From: a virus
Virus record (IMG/VR): IMGVR_UViG_3300019776_000579
Coordinates: 1-38,401 of that record
Strand: one strand, 5' to 3'
DNA length: 38,401 bases
In this document: one piece after another, positions 30,392 through 37,256 of the stretch
Numbering within the stretch: the first letter of the stretch is position 1
Layout: every line of letters begins with the position of its first letter
Translations under genes and position numbers: made by a program
Notes under the pieces: model-generated
What the model was told of the DNA's origin: nothing
Databases searched by the model: none
What the model saw: only the letters and a program-made list of their open reading frames with translations

Positions 30392-31230
30392 GCTGCGTGC
30401 TCCCGCTTCAGTTGTTCAACGATTGAGGCGTTGCGAGCCTCTAGGGCTGCTTGCTTGCTTACCGGCTGCGGCAATGGGCCTCGATGAAGCTGTGAGCCCA
30501 TCGACACAGCCCGCTTACGCTCGTTCTCGACGGCAGCGAGCAACCACGCAAAGCCCTTGCCTTGCTCAGCAGCGGAACGGGCGAAGCCTGTGAACTCGGG
30601 TTCAGTTGCTCCCGCTTCGATCAATGCCCTGAGTCGCGGGTGCCCAGGGTTCACATCGGCGATGCCGCATCGCTTGATGGCCTTGCAGATCGCTCCGGCC
30701 TGTGTTGGCGTGAAACCTTCTGTGTCGGTTTCTTCGTCCGCCCCCCCCTTTAGGGTGGTAGTAGCAGTACCTATTGGTTCTTGGTTGATTGGTTGATTGG
30801 TTGATGGTTGATGGTTAGTTGAATTTCGTTGAGCTTCTGTTGCAACGGAATTCAACGGCTGTTCAACGGCTGTTGATTCGCCGTTGAGCGCCCGTTGCCT
30901 TTTCAGCCTTTTTGCCTCCGCTGAAGCCTTTCCGGCTAGCGCCTTCTGGCTTGTGTTGGCGTGATAGGCCTCAATCTCAGCTTCGCATCGGTCGTGATAC
31001 CAGCCTGTTGGCGTCTCCGTGAAAAACTCGTTCAACACCTGTTGAACAGCCGTTGCCTCTTCGTTGGAACGGGCGACAACACGCCTACACAGCGCAGCTA
31101 TGTCCAAAGTAAGGCGCTGCTCGGTGTCGTAATACAGGTCGATCAAGTCACGGTAGACGCTCCGCTCGATCCGAGTCAGGTGCCTTGTGGCCTTGTCAAA
31201 GTCGCCGATGTGGTGCGGGTAGTGCTTCAC
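30388..31230 (-). CDS. DUF1376 (YdaU-like) replication protein, 280 aa
   Basis: MKHYPHHIGDFDKATRHLTR, ERSVYRDLIDLYYDTE, then TGWYHDRCEAEIEAYH: the classic DUF1376 N-terminal DNA-binding domain (about residues 1-95). A flexible, Asn/Gln/Thr-rich linker (about 120-160) is encoded by short tandem repeats, followed by a C-terminal helical domain (TPTQAGAICKAIKRCG and LIEAGATEPEFTGFARSAA). Phages place it where lambda O lies. The linker DNA has repeats resembling a replication origin. Confidence 0.85.
   Translation of the reverse strand: MKHYPHHIGDFDKATRHLTRIERSVYRDLIDLYYDTEQRLTLDIAALCRRVVARSNEEATAVQQVLNEFFTETPTGWYHDRCEAEIEAYHANTSQKALAGKASAEAKRLKRQRALNGESTAVEQPLNSVATEAQRNSTNHQPSTNQPINQEPIGTATTTLKGGADEETDTEGFTPTQAGAICKAIKRCGIADVNPGHPRLRALIEAGATEPEFTGFARSAAEQGKGFAWLLAAVENERKRAVSMGSQLHRGPLPQPVSKQAALEARNASIVEQLKREHAA
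30781..30897. repeat. Candidate replication origin: tandem TTGGTTGA repeats plus CAACGG iterons inside the DUF1376 gene
   Basis: Three perfect TTGGTTGA units (30781, 30789, 30797) are followed by two 7-bp variants. CAACGG boxes lie at 30843, 30853 and 30864 and, inverted, at 30881 and 30892, all 10-11 bp apart within each group. The arrangement of an AT-richer repeat next to helix-phased iterons within an initiator gene is like lambda ori in O. Confidence 0.5.
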
Positions 31231-31232
31231 CT

Positions 31233-31481
31233 TTACCGCCCCCTGTACTCTGGTTTAGGCGACCCATGCGAAGACCGAGCAGCAGCCCAGCCGCAGCGAC
31301 GGATGACGCCTTGCTTGATCGCGGTTTGAGTGACTGAGCCCCACCAGCGAAGCTCCTTTGGCTGCTCAATGCGGGGGCCGATGACGGACCGTGCGCGCTC
31401 AATCGTGAACGGGTGACGGGCCTGCTGTGCAAAGCGGACTAGTGCCGCGTAGGCTTGGGCCTTCCATTGCTCTTTGCTCAT
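31233..31481 (-). CDS. Hypothetical early protein, 82 aa
   Basis: Helical N-terminal half (KEQWKAQAYAALVRFAQQAR), then a winged-helix-like segment FTIERARSVIGPRIEQPKEL and GSVTQTAIKQGVIRRCGWA. It may be a small DNA-binding protein. It lies just upstream of the DUF1376 gene with a 2-base gap. Confidence 0.5.
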   Translation of the reverse strand: MSKEQWKAQAYAALVRFAQQARHPFTIERARSVIGPRIEQPKELRWWGSVTQTAIKQGVIRRCGWAAARSSHGSPKPEYRGR

Positions 31482-31672
31482 TTGCTCATCCCCTTAACGC
31501 AGTGCGCGCAAGTCCAAGTCCTGCCCCACTGCTTGAGAAACTTCAGCTTTCGGCCCAAGGTAGCGCGAGGTTTGCCGCAGCCTGGGCAGACCCACGAGTA
31601 AGCGTGGCCGACGCCAGCAAACCGCTGCACGCCGGTAAGGTCTGGGCCTTTTTGTGTGCCGGTGTCGCTCAT
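31478..31672 (-). CDS. Small zinc-ribbon protein, 64 aa
   Basis: Two cysteine pairs, CPGC (about residues 29-32) and CAHC (about 55-58), flanking a basic stretch KPRATLGRKLKFLKQWG. This fits a zinc ribbon, likely for nucleic-acid binding. It overlaps both neighbours by 4 bp. Confidence 0.6.
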   Translation of the reverse strand: MSDTGTQKGPDLTGVQRFAGVGHAYSWVCPGCGKPRATLGRKLKFLKQWGRTWTCAHCVKGMSK

Positions 31673-31968
31673 GCTTCACCCGCCTTGCCATTCCTGATCA
31701 TTTCGCTTCCAGGCTGAAGCAATACTTCAGCGGGTACGCCGATAGCAAAAGCACGGATGCGTGCGTTAAGCGGAAGGTTTGCCATGCCGTGAATAACGTC
31801 GCTGTACTTAGAGGCTGTGATGCCGAGAATTGCGCTGAAGTCTTTCGCGTTCAGTTCATATTGAAGGCGGCGAAATTCAAGTGCGTCTTCAATAGAGATA
31901 TCGCACTCTTTGCCAGCTTGAGCCTCAGTCAAAAGCCTGAGAATCATTGCGCGTTTTGGCTCTCTCAT
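31669..31968 (-). CDS. HTH regulator-like protein, 99 aa
   Basis: Start ATG 31968 (MREPKRAMILRLL). Residues 37-80 look like a compact helix-turn-helix (LQYELNAKDFSAILGITASK and YSDVIHGMANLPLNARIRAF), of the type seen in XRE/HigA-like proteins. There is no toxin partner next door. It may act as an early repressor. Confidence 0.55.
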   Translation of the reverse strand: MREPKRAMILRLLTEAQAGKECDISIEDALEFRRLQYELNAKDFSAILGITASKYSDVIHGMANLPLNARIRAFAIGVPAEVLLQPGSEMIRNGKAGEA

Positions 31969-32201
31969 TCGTGCGCCCCCCTGCCGTCGGTGCCGTCGAT
32001 GTCGATTGACCAGTGACGCCACTCAACCGATGAACTCCACAACGATGCAATCTGCGCACGAACGCCAGCGGCATCGGCGGGGTAGTTTTGGTACAGCGGT
32101 ATTGACCAGCGTGAGCCATCCCACCAGCGATACATGTCATAAGCAGTAGGCCACCACCCCACAGCAGGAGGCGGGCCGCTGAACCATTGGGGGGCGGTCA
32201 T
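31965..32201 (-). CDS. Small tryptophan-rich protein, 78 aa
   Basis: Start ATG 32201, the base run overlapping the stop of the gene upstream. Repeated tryptophans in a pattern like WWPTAYDMYRWWDGSRWS suggest a small beta-sheet domain of the kind found in DUF2510-like modules. Function unknown. Confidence 0.5.
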   Translation of the reverse strand: MTAPQWFSGPPPAVGWWPTAYDMYRWWDGSRWSIPLYQNYPADAAGVRAQIASLWSSSVEWRHWSIDIDGTDGRGAHE

Positions 32202-32701
32202 GCGGCACCCCGCACTTCTTTGCACTCGCCGCCGCACTTGGGGCAGAAGCGCTGGCCGTTGTCAGCGGGGCCGCCGTCGATAAAGCTCCAGACAGCGCCG
32301 CAAGAGCCCTGCCATGTGTCTGGCGTGTGCTCGTCGTCGACTTGGGTCCAGGTGCAGTGCTCGCGCGTCTCCGGCGCATTGCCGCGAAGCTCTTCGACCC
32401 AATCGCTTGCGCTGCGGTCGCCAAGGAAAGCCCAAGCCTTCGCGCCGTTCTCGCGCAGGCGCTGAAGCTGGGCTTCATCGACTTCATGTGATACGCAAGG
32501 ACCGCCGTTATTGGGCTCGGCTTGTTTTTCCGGTTTCGCGTGTGATACGGGCGGCTGTTGGGCGGCTGCGAGCATGGATTTGTAGGCCGCTTCCGCTGGT
32601 GTCGGTGTTTCAATCGCAATGCGTGCGCTTGCACCAGCCAGACACATATCAAGGGTCGGCTCAATGGGAACCAGCTTCCAGCCTTCAGGAATAGCGCTCA
32701 T
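32198..32701 (-). CDS. Hypothetical early phage protein with C-terminal zinc site, 167 aa
   Basis: N-terminus MSAIPEGWKLVPIEPTLDMC, then AAYKSMLAAAQQPP, is a recurring module on phage accessory proteins. The C-terminal third has CTWTQ, CGAVW and FCPKCGGEC, a likely zinc-binding fold. The middle carries a GDRSASDWVEEL helix. It is probably a mosaic accessory protein. Confidence 0.55.
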   Translation of the reverse strand: MSAIPEGWKLVPIEPTLDMCLAGASARIAIETPTPAEAAYKSMLAAAQQPPVSHAKPEKQAEPNNGGPCVSHEVDEAQLQRLRENGAKAWAFLGDRSASDWVEELRGNAPETREHCTWTQVDDEHTPDTWQGSCGAVWSFIDGGPADNGQRFCPKCGGECKEVRGAA

Positions 32702-33045
32702 TGCTTGGCCCTCCCGATCTCAACTGCGCAGCGGAAGACGGCGAGGCGGGTTGCCGCTGGCCGATTGCATTCGTCGTCAACGTCTTCAACGTGATCAATG
32801 GCACCTGCCATTACGTATGCGTCGTTATCCGACTTGTCGTCATGCATCACATCGATCTTCAGCTTCACCGCCAGCCGAAACGCGTCCCCGTCATCCTCTT
32901 TAGGGCGCCACGCCATAAGAAACCCTTCGCGCTCAATGAAAGCGCCGCAGTACGCACCGCCTTTGCACCCACCCTGCTTGAACGTCAGCACGTAGCCCGC
33001 TGCCTTGGCGGCTAGCTCGTGGTCAATTCGGTCTTGGTCGGTCAT
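32698..33045 (-). CDS. Hypothetical phage protein, 115 aa
   Basis: Start ATG 33045 (MTDQDRIDHELAAKAAGYVL). The N-terminal half has a GGxxGGAYCGAFIEREGFLM beta region. The C-terminal half carries AFRLAVKLKIDVMHDDKSD, common among small phage proteins. No function is known. Confidence 0.5.
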   Translation of the reverse strand: MTDQDRIDHELAAKAAGYVLTFKQGGCKGGAYCGAFIEREGFLMAWRPKEDDGDAFRLAVKLKIDVMHDDKSDNDAYVMAGAIDHVEDVDDECNRPAATRLAVFRCAVEIGRAKQ

Positions 33046-33224
33046 TGCTTGTCCCCCTTGGCCCATGCCTTTACTTCAGCCGCAATAAACCGCTTGGTCT
33101 TGCTGCTGATTGCGACCACTGGCTTAGGAAAGCCGGGGCGCTTTGTCCACTTGTCGCGCACAGTCTTCGGCTTGACCTCGTACTGATTGGCGATGTCTTT
33201 GTGAGTCCATGTCTCTTGGCTCAT
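33042..33224 (-). CDS. MerR/excisionase-type helix-turn-helix protein, 60 aa
   Basis: SQETWTHKDIANQYEVKPKT, then VRDKWTKRPGFPKPVVAIS and KTKRFIAAEVKAWAKG: a compact winged helix of the AlpA/excisionase type, with recognition helix at about 14-30. It may act as an excisionase or early regulator. It lies in the cII region rather than beside int. Confidence 0.6.
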   Translation of the reverse strand: MSQETWTHKDIANQYEVKPKTVRDKWTKRPGFPKPVVAISSKTKRFIAAEVKAWAKGDKQ

Positions 33225-33637
33225 GCCGCCCTCCGCATCTCTGCAATGCGAGCCTCAAGCTCTGCAATCTCCGCATCCTTGGATGAGCGCACGACAAGCT
33301 CACAGCCCATCTGATACGCGATCCACTGCAAAGGCCCAAGGCTTCCGGTTTCGCGCATGAAGCGAATCAAGCGCTTTGCCCAAGCCTCTCCAGCCTCACG
33401 CACGAACCGGCTCATGTAGCCCTTAGAGATGTGCAGCTTCTCGGCGAAATAGCTGTCATCCATGCCGGTCTGCATCAAGGCAAAAGCCAGCACGCCGGAG
33501 AAGTCAGCAGAGGCAATCACTCGCTGATCCATCTCGCGTGGCTTGCCCACTTGTCCCAAGATAGGGAGCCCGAGTTGCGTGCTGTTTCGTCCAATTTCTT
33601 GCGGTTTACTTTCACCGCGCCAAATACTTCGATCCAT
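33221..33637 (-). CDS. Regulator in the CII position, 138 aa
   Basis: ATG 33637 (MDRSIWRG) has GGGAG upstream and is preferred; the frame stays open to 33778 but without support. Residues 45-100 contain a helix-turn-helix-like stretch (GVLAFALMQTGMDDSYFAEK, LHISKGYMSRFVREAGEAW). The C-terminal helix EIAELEARIAEM is coiled-coil-like. It is located downstream of cro as cII is in lambdoids. Whether it is a transcription activator is unknown. Confidence 0.5.
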   Translation of the reverse strand: MDRSIWRGESKPQEIGRNSTQLGLPILGQVGKPREMDQRVIASADFSGVLAFALMQTGMDDSYFAEKLHISKGYMSRFVREAGEAWAKRLIRFMRETGSLGPLQWIAYQMGCELVVRSSKDAEIAELEARIAEMRRAA

Positions 33638-33679
33638 GGTTTCGACTCCCATCGAATAGTTGAGGAGACAGAGGCCTAC

Positions 33680-33919
33680 ATGACCTCTTGGGGACACACG
33701 CCAGCACCCGCCCGAATGGGGGAGTCGGCCACCCAAGCGGGTGAACTGACATGCGCCCCCAAGAGGGCACAAAAACAAAGGTCGTTGGAAATGGACGCAA
33801 ACAAATGGGCCGCGCTGGCCCTTGCCGCTGTATTGGCACGCTGCAAAGCTTGGGCAGCAGCAGAGCTAGAGCGAGAGGCGCTAAAGCTCCAGCAAGCGGC
33901 GAGGGGGCTGCGGAAGTGA
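33680..33919 (+). CDS. Possible plus-strand small protein in the immunity region, 79 aa
   Basis: ATG 33680 is preceded by GAGG with 5-base spacing. The C-terminal half is an amphipathic helix (AALALAAVLARCKAWAAAEL, REALKLQQAARGLRK). It runs opposite to the cro-cII transcription unit, so its message would be antisense to that unit. A minus-strand frame (33676-33924) also exists but has no ribosome site. Confidence 0.4.
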   Translation: MTSWGHTPAPARMGESATQAGELTCAPKRAQKQRSLEMDANKWAALALAAVLARCKAWAAAELEREALKLQQAARGLRK

Positions 33920-33930
33920 GGCATCGCCAG

Positions 33931-34086
33931 TCACTCCAGAAGCGACAGAAGGCCGGTCGCAGTGAGGCCGGAAATCACGCCGCAAATGAAGCCGTAAGTT
34001 CCAGAGGCTTTGGAAATCTCATAGAGAAACGCATTTACGGCAATGACTACCGCGAGCCACAAGAACACGCGAAGAGCAGTTCTCAT
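33931..34086 (-). CDS. Small membrane protein after cro, 51 aa
   Basis: ATG 34086 lies two bases after the Cro stop. Two hydrophobic segments: TALRVFLWLAVVIAVNAFLY and YGFICGVISGLTATGLLSLL. Likely an inner-membrane peptide produced in the first minutes of infection, perhaps for superinfection control. No family is recognised. Confidence 0.55.
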   Translation of the reverse strand: MRTALRVFLWLAVVIAVNAFLYEISKASGTYGFICGVISGLTATGLLSLLE

Positions 34087-34089
34087 GGC

Positions 34090-34317
34090 TCAGGCCTCCG
34101 CCTTGGCTTTGCGCTTTCCCAGCGCTTTCAGCCGCTGCCCAGTGACTCGCGCAACAAGGCTCGGAGAGTCACGCCGCGCAGCCGCAGCAATCACCCGATC
34201 CACAAGATGCGGCGGGAGCTGTTCAGGCCATTGGCTGATAGCCGATGTGCTGACACCAACAGCCGCAGCGGTCTTGGCTGGGCCACCAAAGAGAGAGAGT
34301 GCTTTTGCTTTGTCCAT
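34090..34317 (-). CDS. Cro-like repressor, 75 aa
   Basis: YdaS/Cro-type helix-turn-helix: ALSLFGGPAKTAAAVGVSTS, then AISQWPEQLPPHLVDRVIAA. Basic C-terminal tail (RLKALGKRKAKAEA). It is divergent from the CI-like gene with only 26 bp between starts, and those bases contain the operator. Arrangement and size are those of lambdoid Cro. Confidence 0.75.
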   Translation of the reverse strand: MDKAKALSLFGGPAKTAAAVGVSTSAISQWPEQLPPHLVDRVIAAAARRDSPSLVARVTGQRLKALGKRKAKAEA

Positions 34318-34324
34318 GCCGAAA

Positions 34325-34340
34325 GCTTAGCACACTAAGC
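34325..34340. promoter_or_regulatory. Operator palindrome between cro and cI
   Basis: GCTTAG-CACA-CTAAGC, a perfect 16-bp inverted repeat located in the divergent intergenic gap. A further CTAAG (34359-34363) follows within the cI start region. The same half-sites reappear at 35704-35786. Confidence 0.7.
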
Positions 34341-34343
34341 GCC

Positions 34344-34982
34344 ATGAACGCAAGCACACTAAGTTTAAGCGCTGGTCAAATGCTGCTAATGAGTACGCTT
34401 CAAGACAGAGCGCAAGAGGCAATCGACGCCGGGTTTAAGCCTGCGCAATTGGCTCGCGCTGCTGGAATTTCAAACGCCGCCGTTAGCCATTGGCTAGCGG
34501 GTCGGTCTAAGGCTTTGAAGGCTGAATCTGCGATAGGCCTACAAAAACTTACAGGGTGGGCTGCTGACTGGTGGATTACGGGCCGTGGTTTGAAAGCAGC
34601 GGCATCCCCCATAGTGGGGGCTCATGCTATGAGCCTCGACGCAGTGATACTTCTTCCCAAACAGATGACATGGGGGGAAGTGATGATGGGCGGAGAACTG
34701 CCAGAGCGATTTATTGTGGTGATGCCTGACGACCAGGCCGCGCCAAAGTGCCCAGCAGGCGCGCAGTGTGTTTGGTCAACAGTGAAGCCGGCTCGACCGG
34801 GCCGTGTGGTGCTTTTGAAGGACAAGCACGGTCAGATGCACGCTAGAGAGTACAGACAGGGCAAGGCACCCGGAGAGTGGGCAGCTTTGGCTATCAATCA
34901 GGCTTATGTGTCTTTTGACAGCTCGGCCGATGGGCTGTCTGTAATCGCCACACTTGCCGGGGTAATTGAGGGTGATGATTAA
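34344..34982 (+). CDS. CI-like repressor with degenerate S24 domain, 212 aa
   Basis: Helix-turn-helix at about residues 25-60 (QDRAQEAIDAGFKPAQLARA, AGISNAAVSHWLAGRSKALK). Linker to about 100, then an S24-like fold (LPERFIVVMPDDQAAPKC; GRVVLLKDKHGQMHAREYRQ; INQAYVSFD). In cleavable repressors a Ser follows the G-D-S-M position and a Lys comes later in a vKrl strand. Here the corresponding sequences are MPDDQAAP and MHAREY, so both catalytic residues look absent. The start could also be 34380 or 34389. No ribosome site precedes 34344, which could mean a leaderless message, as for lambda cI. Confidence 0.7.
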   Translation: MNASTLSLSAGQMLLMSTLQDRAQEAIDAGFKPAQLARAAGISNAAVSHWLAGRSKALKAESAIGLQKLTGWAADWWITGRGLKAAASPIVGAHAMSLDAVILLPKQMTWGEVMMGGELPERFIVVMPDDQAAPKCPAGAQCVWSTVKPARPGRVVLLKDKHGQMHAREYRQGKAPGEWAALAINQAYVSFDSSADGLSVIATLAGVIEGDD

Positions 34983-34991
34983 AGGTTGACC

Positions 34992-35321
34992 ATGCGCAAA
35001 TACGCATTTCTTCTTGTTGCCTTGTCAGGGTGCTCAGCAACTGCGCCTGTAAAGATCGGCGCTGAGACGTACTACGCCTCTAAGCAAAACACTGGCGGCA
35101 TCTTCGGGAACGTCGATTCGATAGCCGGTGAGCTGATGACCCAAGGTAACGCCCATTGCGAAGCGCTTGGAAAGCAATTCGAGCTTGTGACGCAGAAGAC
35201 AGAGAACGCGATCCCGGCTGTTCGCCTTGGTGGCGCATCCATCACATTCAAGTGCACCGACAAGCCAAAAGACCCGGTAATGAGGCCTGACAAGGGCGTC
35301 AGCACGATAGAAATACGCTGA
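34992..35321 (+). CDS. Lipoprotein downstream of cI, 109 aa
   Basis: ATG 34992 with AAAGG upstream, 9 bp after the CI stop. Signal peptide with lipobox (FLLVALSGC, Cys about residue 14). Mature part APVKIGAETYYASKQNTGGI, FGNVDSIAGELMTQGNAHCE and LGGASITFKCTDK, a pattern found in small cell-envelope lipoproteins of proteobacteria. Co-expression with CI in the lysogen suggests a conversion or superinfection-exclusion factor; this is inference. Confidence 0.65.
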   Translation: MRKYAFLLVALSGCSATAPVKIGAETYYASKQNTGGIFGNVDSIAGELMTQGNAHCEALGKQFELVTQKTENAIPAVRLGGASITFKCTDKPKDPVMRPDKGVSTIEIR

Positions 35322-35395
35322 CAAAGAACCTAGGATCACCCAAAGACCTCCCCTACCCACTGGGAAGCGAGTAGAGAAGGGATCACCCCGCATTG

Positions 35396-35646
35396 CGGAT
35401 CAGACATGGCACACCTTGTGTGCTCCCCCGGCGTGTCTGACTAGGCCAGCCGCACGGACTATTCGGGAACTGCCCCCTAGCCTTTCGGCATACCGTGTCG
35501 CGGTTCAACTCCGAGCGGCCCCACTTGCGGCCCCTGCTTTCGTGCGGAGTACGGCCACCAGAAACAGAAAGCCCAAAAGGCCTATGCCGTCCTGTGGTCG
35601 CATCACAGCCCGCGTGTACGGGTGAACGGCATAGAGCTTTTGGGCT
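35396..35646. ncRNA. Non-coding region with strong secondary structure, 35322-35845
   Basis: No credible gene lies in this 524-bp gap. TCAGACA (35400-35406) pairs with TGTCTGA (35434-35440) around a perfect GCACAC/GTGTGC hairpin (35409-35423). A 21-bp inverted repeat, 35570-35590 with 35626-35646 (19 of 21 match), encloses hairpins CTGTG/CACAG and CCCG/CGGG. The rest also has short stems. It could be one or more regulatory RNAs, a terminator for the cI unit, or DNA cruciform signals. The strand of any transcript is not clear. Confidence 0.5.
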
Positions 35647-35703
35647 CAATGCTGAATTTTGCCAGAGATGCGACCAATGGCGAACGGATTATGCAACCCC
35701 TAA

Positions 35704-35787
35704 CTTAGTGGAATCCACTACTCCGGCCGTTTACCTTACTACGCTAAGTGGTTATTGCTTAGCATGCTGCGCTTAGTCTGCTAAAGT
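35704..35787 (+). promoter_or_regulatory. Cluster of CI-type half-sites and candidate early rightward promoter
   Basis: Half-sites CTTAG (35704), GCTAAG (35743-35748), GCTTAG (35757-35762 and 35771-35776) and GCTAAA (35781-35786) match the cro/cI operator. A separate 15-bp palindrome TAGTGGAATCCACTA lies at 35706-35720. A weak promoter could be TTGCTT (35755) with TGCTAA (35779), 18-bp spacer. This sits about 60 bp before the first rightward gene. Confidence 0.55.
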
Positions 35788-35845
35788 ACATCCCATGGCA
35801 GCGCGACAGGTAACACAGTGACCGGCGACTGACGGGGGTAGCGGA

Positions 35846-36184
35846 ATGACAGCATGCGCAACACAGATGGCGATCGATGCACACCAGGGCGAATTGGATC
35901 GCGCTGATGCAGCTTTCGACGCAAAGGAGCGGGCTTTGGTTCGCAAGGCTGACCGTCTGATGAAGGCGTGGGGTGAGGACACAAAGCTCATCGACGAAGC
36001 GATTGGCGAGCATGTCGGCGGCGTGGCTTGGGATGAATTGCTCGAAGCCATGAAGGCGGCTTCTGAGGCATCGACCCTGAAGCACCCAGAAGAGCGCCGC
36101 TTGGCTGCAAAGGTTGCAGGCGACAAGCTGGTGACGGCTATGACAACGATGGCTTGGTCTGCTGTTGGGGGTGATGAGCTGTGA
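35846..36184 (+). CDS. First gene of early rightward operon, hypothetical, 112 aa
   Basis: ATG 35846, preceded by a G-rich ribosome site. All-helical, with acidic and basic repeats (DRADAAFDAKERALVRKADR; MKAASEASTLKHPEERRLAA). No motif is recognised. It is presumably controlled by the half-site cluster directly upstream. Confidence 0.6.
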   Translation: MTACATQMAIDAHQGELDRADAAFDAKERALVRKADRLMKAWGEDTKLIDEAIGEHVGGVAWDELLEAMKAASEASTLKHPEERRLAAKVAGDKLVTAMTTMAWSAVGGDEL

Positions 36185-36297
36185 GCGTCGCAATCATCTA
36201 TCAGGCCGCAATGGCCTATGACCTGAGCCTTGCTCGTGCATGGCAGGCTTTCCTAGCCGATGTGCCTATGTCTTGGGTTGACGAGGAGCCGAAATGA
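36181..36297 (+). CDS. Tiny phage protein, 38 aa
   Basis: GTG 36181 overlaps the previous stop (GTGA) and its own stop overlaps the next start (ATGA). The peptide SVAIIYQAAMAYDLSLARAW, then QAFLADVPMSWVDEEPK, is a short amphipathic helix. Double coupling supports a real gene. Confidence 0.5.
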   Translation: MSVAIIYQAAMAYDLSLARAWQAFLADVPMSWVDEEPK

Positions 36298-36467
36298 CTA
36301 GCTTGCGCTTTTACTTCTATTGCCTTGCGGTTATCGCAGTGCTGCTCAGTTTGATAGCCATTGATCGCGGCGGCTTGTATTGGGCGGTTGCATTCTTCTC
36401 GTTCTCGACTGCTTACTTTTCGTGGATGGCCGCTCGGCTTGATGAGATGCGTTCGGAGGCTGTATGA
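36294..36467 (+). CDS. Small two-segment membrane protein, 57 aa
   Basis: ATGA overlap at both ends. Two hydrophobic segments (FYFYCLAVIAVLLSLIAI; LYWAVAFFSFSTAYFSWM) and a charged end RLDEMRSEAV. Early inner-membrane protein of unknown role. Confidence 0.55.
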   Translation: MTSLRFYFYCLAVIAVLLSLIAIDRGGLYWAVAFFSFSTAYFSWMAARLDEMRSEAV

Positions 36468-36739
36468 GCAAGCAACCAGAGGCGCTCAGGCTGGCTGATG
36501 CGCTTGAAGACGATCTTGAACAGTATGACGGCTATGCATTGCCGCCGTCTTCTCAGGGCATTGCTGACGCCGCAGCCGCAGAGCTTCGCCGACTTCATGC
36601 GGTGAATGGCGAGTTACGGAAAGCGTTGAGTGCTATTGAGTTTGTTGCAACGCTTGACGACAAATGCTCTCCAGATTCTCAAACGTGGCGTCTCATCAGC
36701 AAAGCCAATGCAGCCATCACCAAAGCGGAGGCCGCATGA
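36464..36739 (+). CDS. Ea22-like accessory protein, 91 aa
   Basis: CGGAGG ribosome site. QPEALRLADALEDDLEQYDG, then DAAAAELRRLHAVNGELRKA, is the helical module common in phage early proteins of the Ea22 type. It ends in a helix ISKANAAITKAEAA. Function unknown. Confidence 0.6.
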   Translation: MSKQPEALRLADALEDDLEQYDGYALPPSSQGIADAAAAELRRLHAVNGELRKALSAIEFVATLDDKCSPDSQTWRLISKANAAITKAEAA

Positions 36740-36948
36740 CCCAAGACCAACAGCGCCGCGTCAATGCCTTGTGGGTCACATCGAGTGGCCGACTCACGAA
36801 AGACGACTGCATCGAGATCGTGACCGAATCAGACTATCAGCGCAATCAGCGCGAGCAGGGTGATCCGCCGTGGACTGGATGGGCTCTTGCTATCGCAGTG
36901 GGCCTTGTCTACGTGATTTACGCAGCAGTGATGGGGCCGACGCTATGA
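36736..36948 (+). CDS. Small protein with C-terminal membrane anchor, 70 aa
   Basis: ATG 36736 (MTQDQQRRVNALWVTSSGRL) is chosen by ATGA overlap. The C-terminal segment WTGWALAIAVGLVYVIYAAV is a membrane anchor. The N-terminal half is a soluble helix. It resembles tail-anchored phage early proteins; role unknown. Confidence 0.55.
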   Translation: MTQDQQRRVNALWVTSSGRLTKDDCIEIVTESDYQRNQREQGDPPWTGWALAIAVGLVYVIYAAVMGPTL

Positions 36949-37256
36949 GCCTGCACACTCCAGGCCCTTGGGCCGTGACAAAAGCAACGGACATGCAAAG
37001 CATGTACTCGGTCAACCGCGAAGCATGGGGCCACAAGTGGGGATCGTCTGTTGCTGTTGTGAGCCAGCGTGATGTAGGCGCATGCAACCAAATCACTCAT
37101 GACGAGGCAATGGCAAACGCCCGCCTGATCGCCGCCGCGCCGGATTTGCTTGAAGCGCTGGAGGCTGTTGTCGCATGGCTTGAGCAGGGCGACCACGAAG
37201 GCGAATTGCACACGATGGCAACCGCAGCGATTGCAAAGGCAAAGGGGCAAGCATGA
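36945..37256 (+). CDS. Conserved small phage protein (HTPGPW / ANARLIAAAPDLLEAL type), 103 aa
   Basis: The start motif MSLHTPGPWAV, then CNQITHDEAMANARLIAAAP and DLLEALEAVVAWLEQ, is among the most recurrent small proteins in proteobacterial phages. Its function remains unknown. ATGA overlap at both ends. Confidence 0.65.
   Translation: MSLHTPGPWAVTKATDMQSMYSVNREAWGHKWGSSVAVVSQRDVGACNQITHDEAMANARLIAAAPDLLEALEAVVAWLEQGDHEGELHTMATAAIAKAKGQA

Noticed and set aside
35440-35540. Possible second tRNA-like element around the sequence GGTTCAACTCC
   Set aside because: A T-arm-like loop exists, but the stem has mismatches and I find no matching acceptor or D-arm.
35383-35649. Open frame of 88 codons on the minus strand in the immunity region
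   Set aside because: Cys/Arg-rich composition and no ribosome site; the DNA is better explained by inverted repeats.
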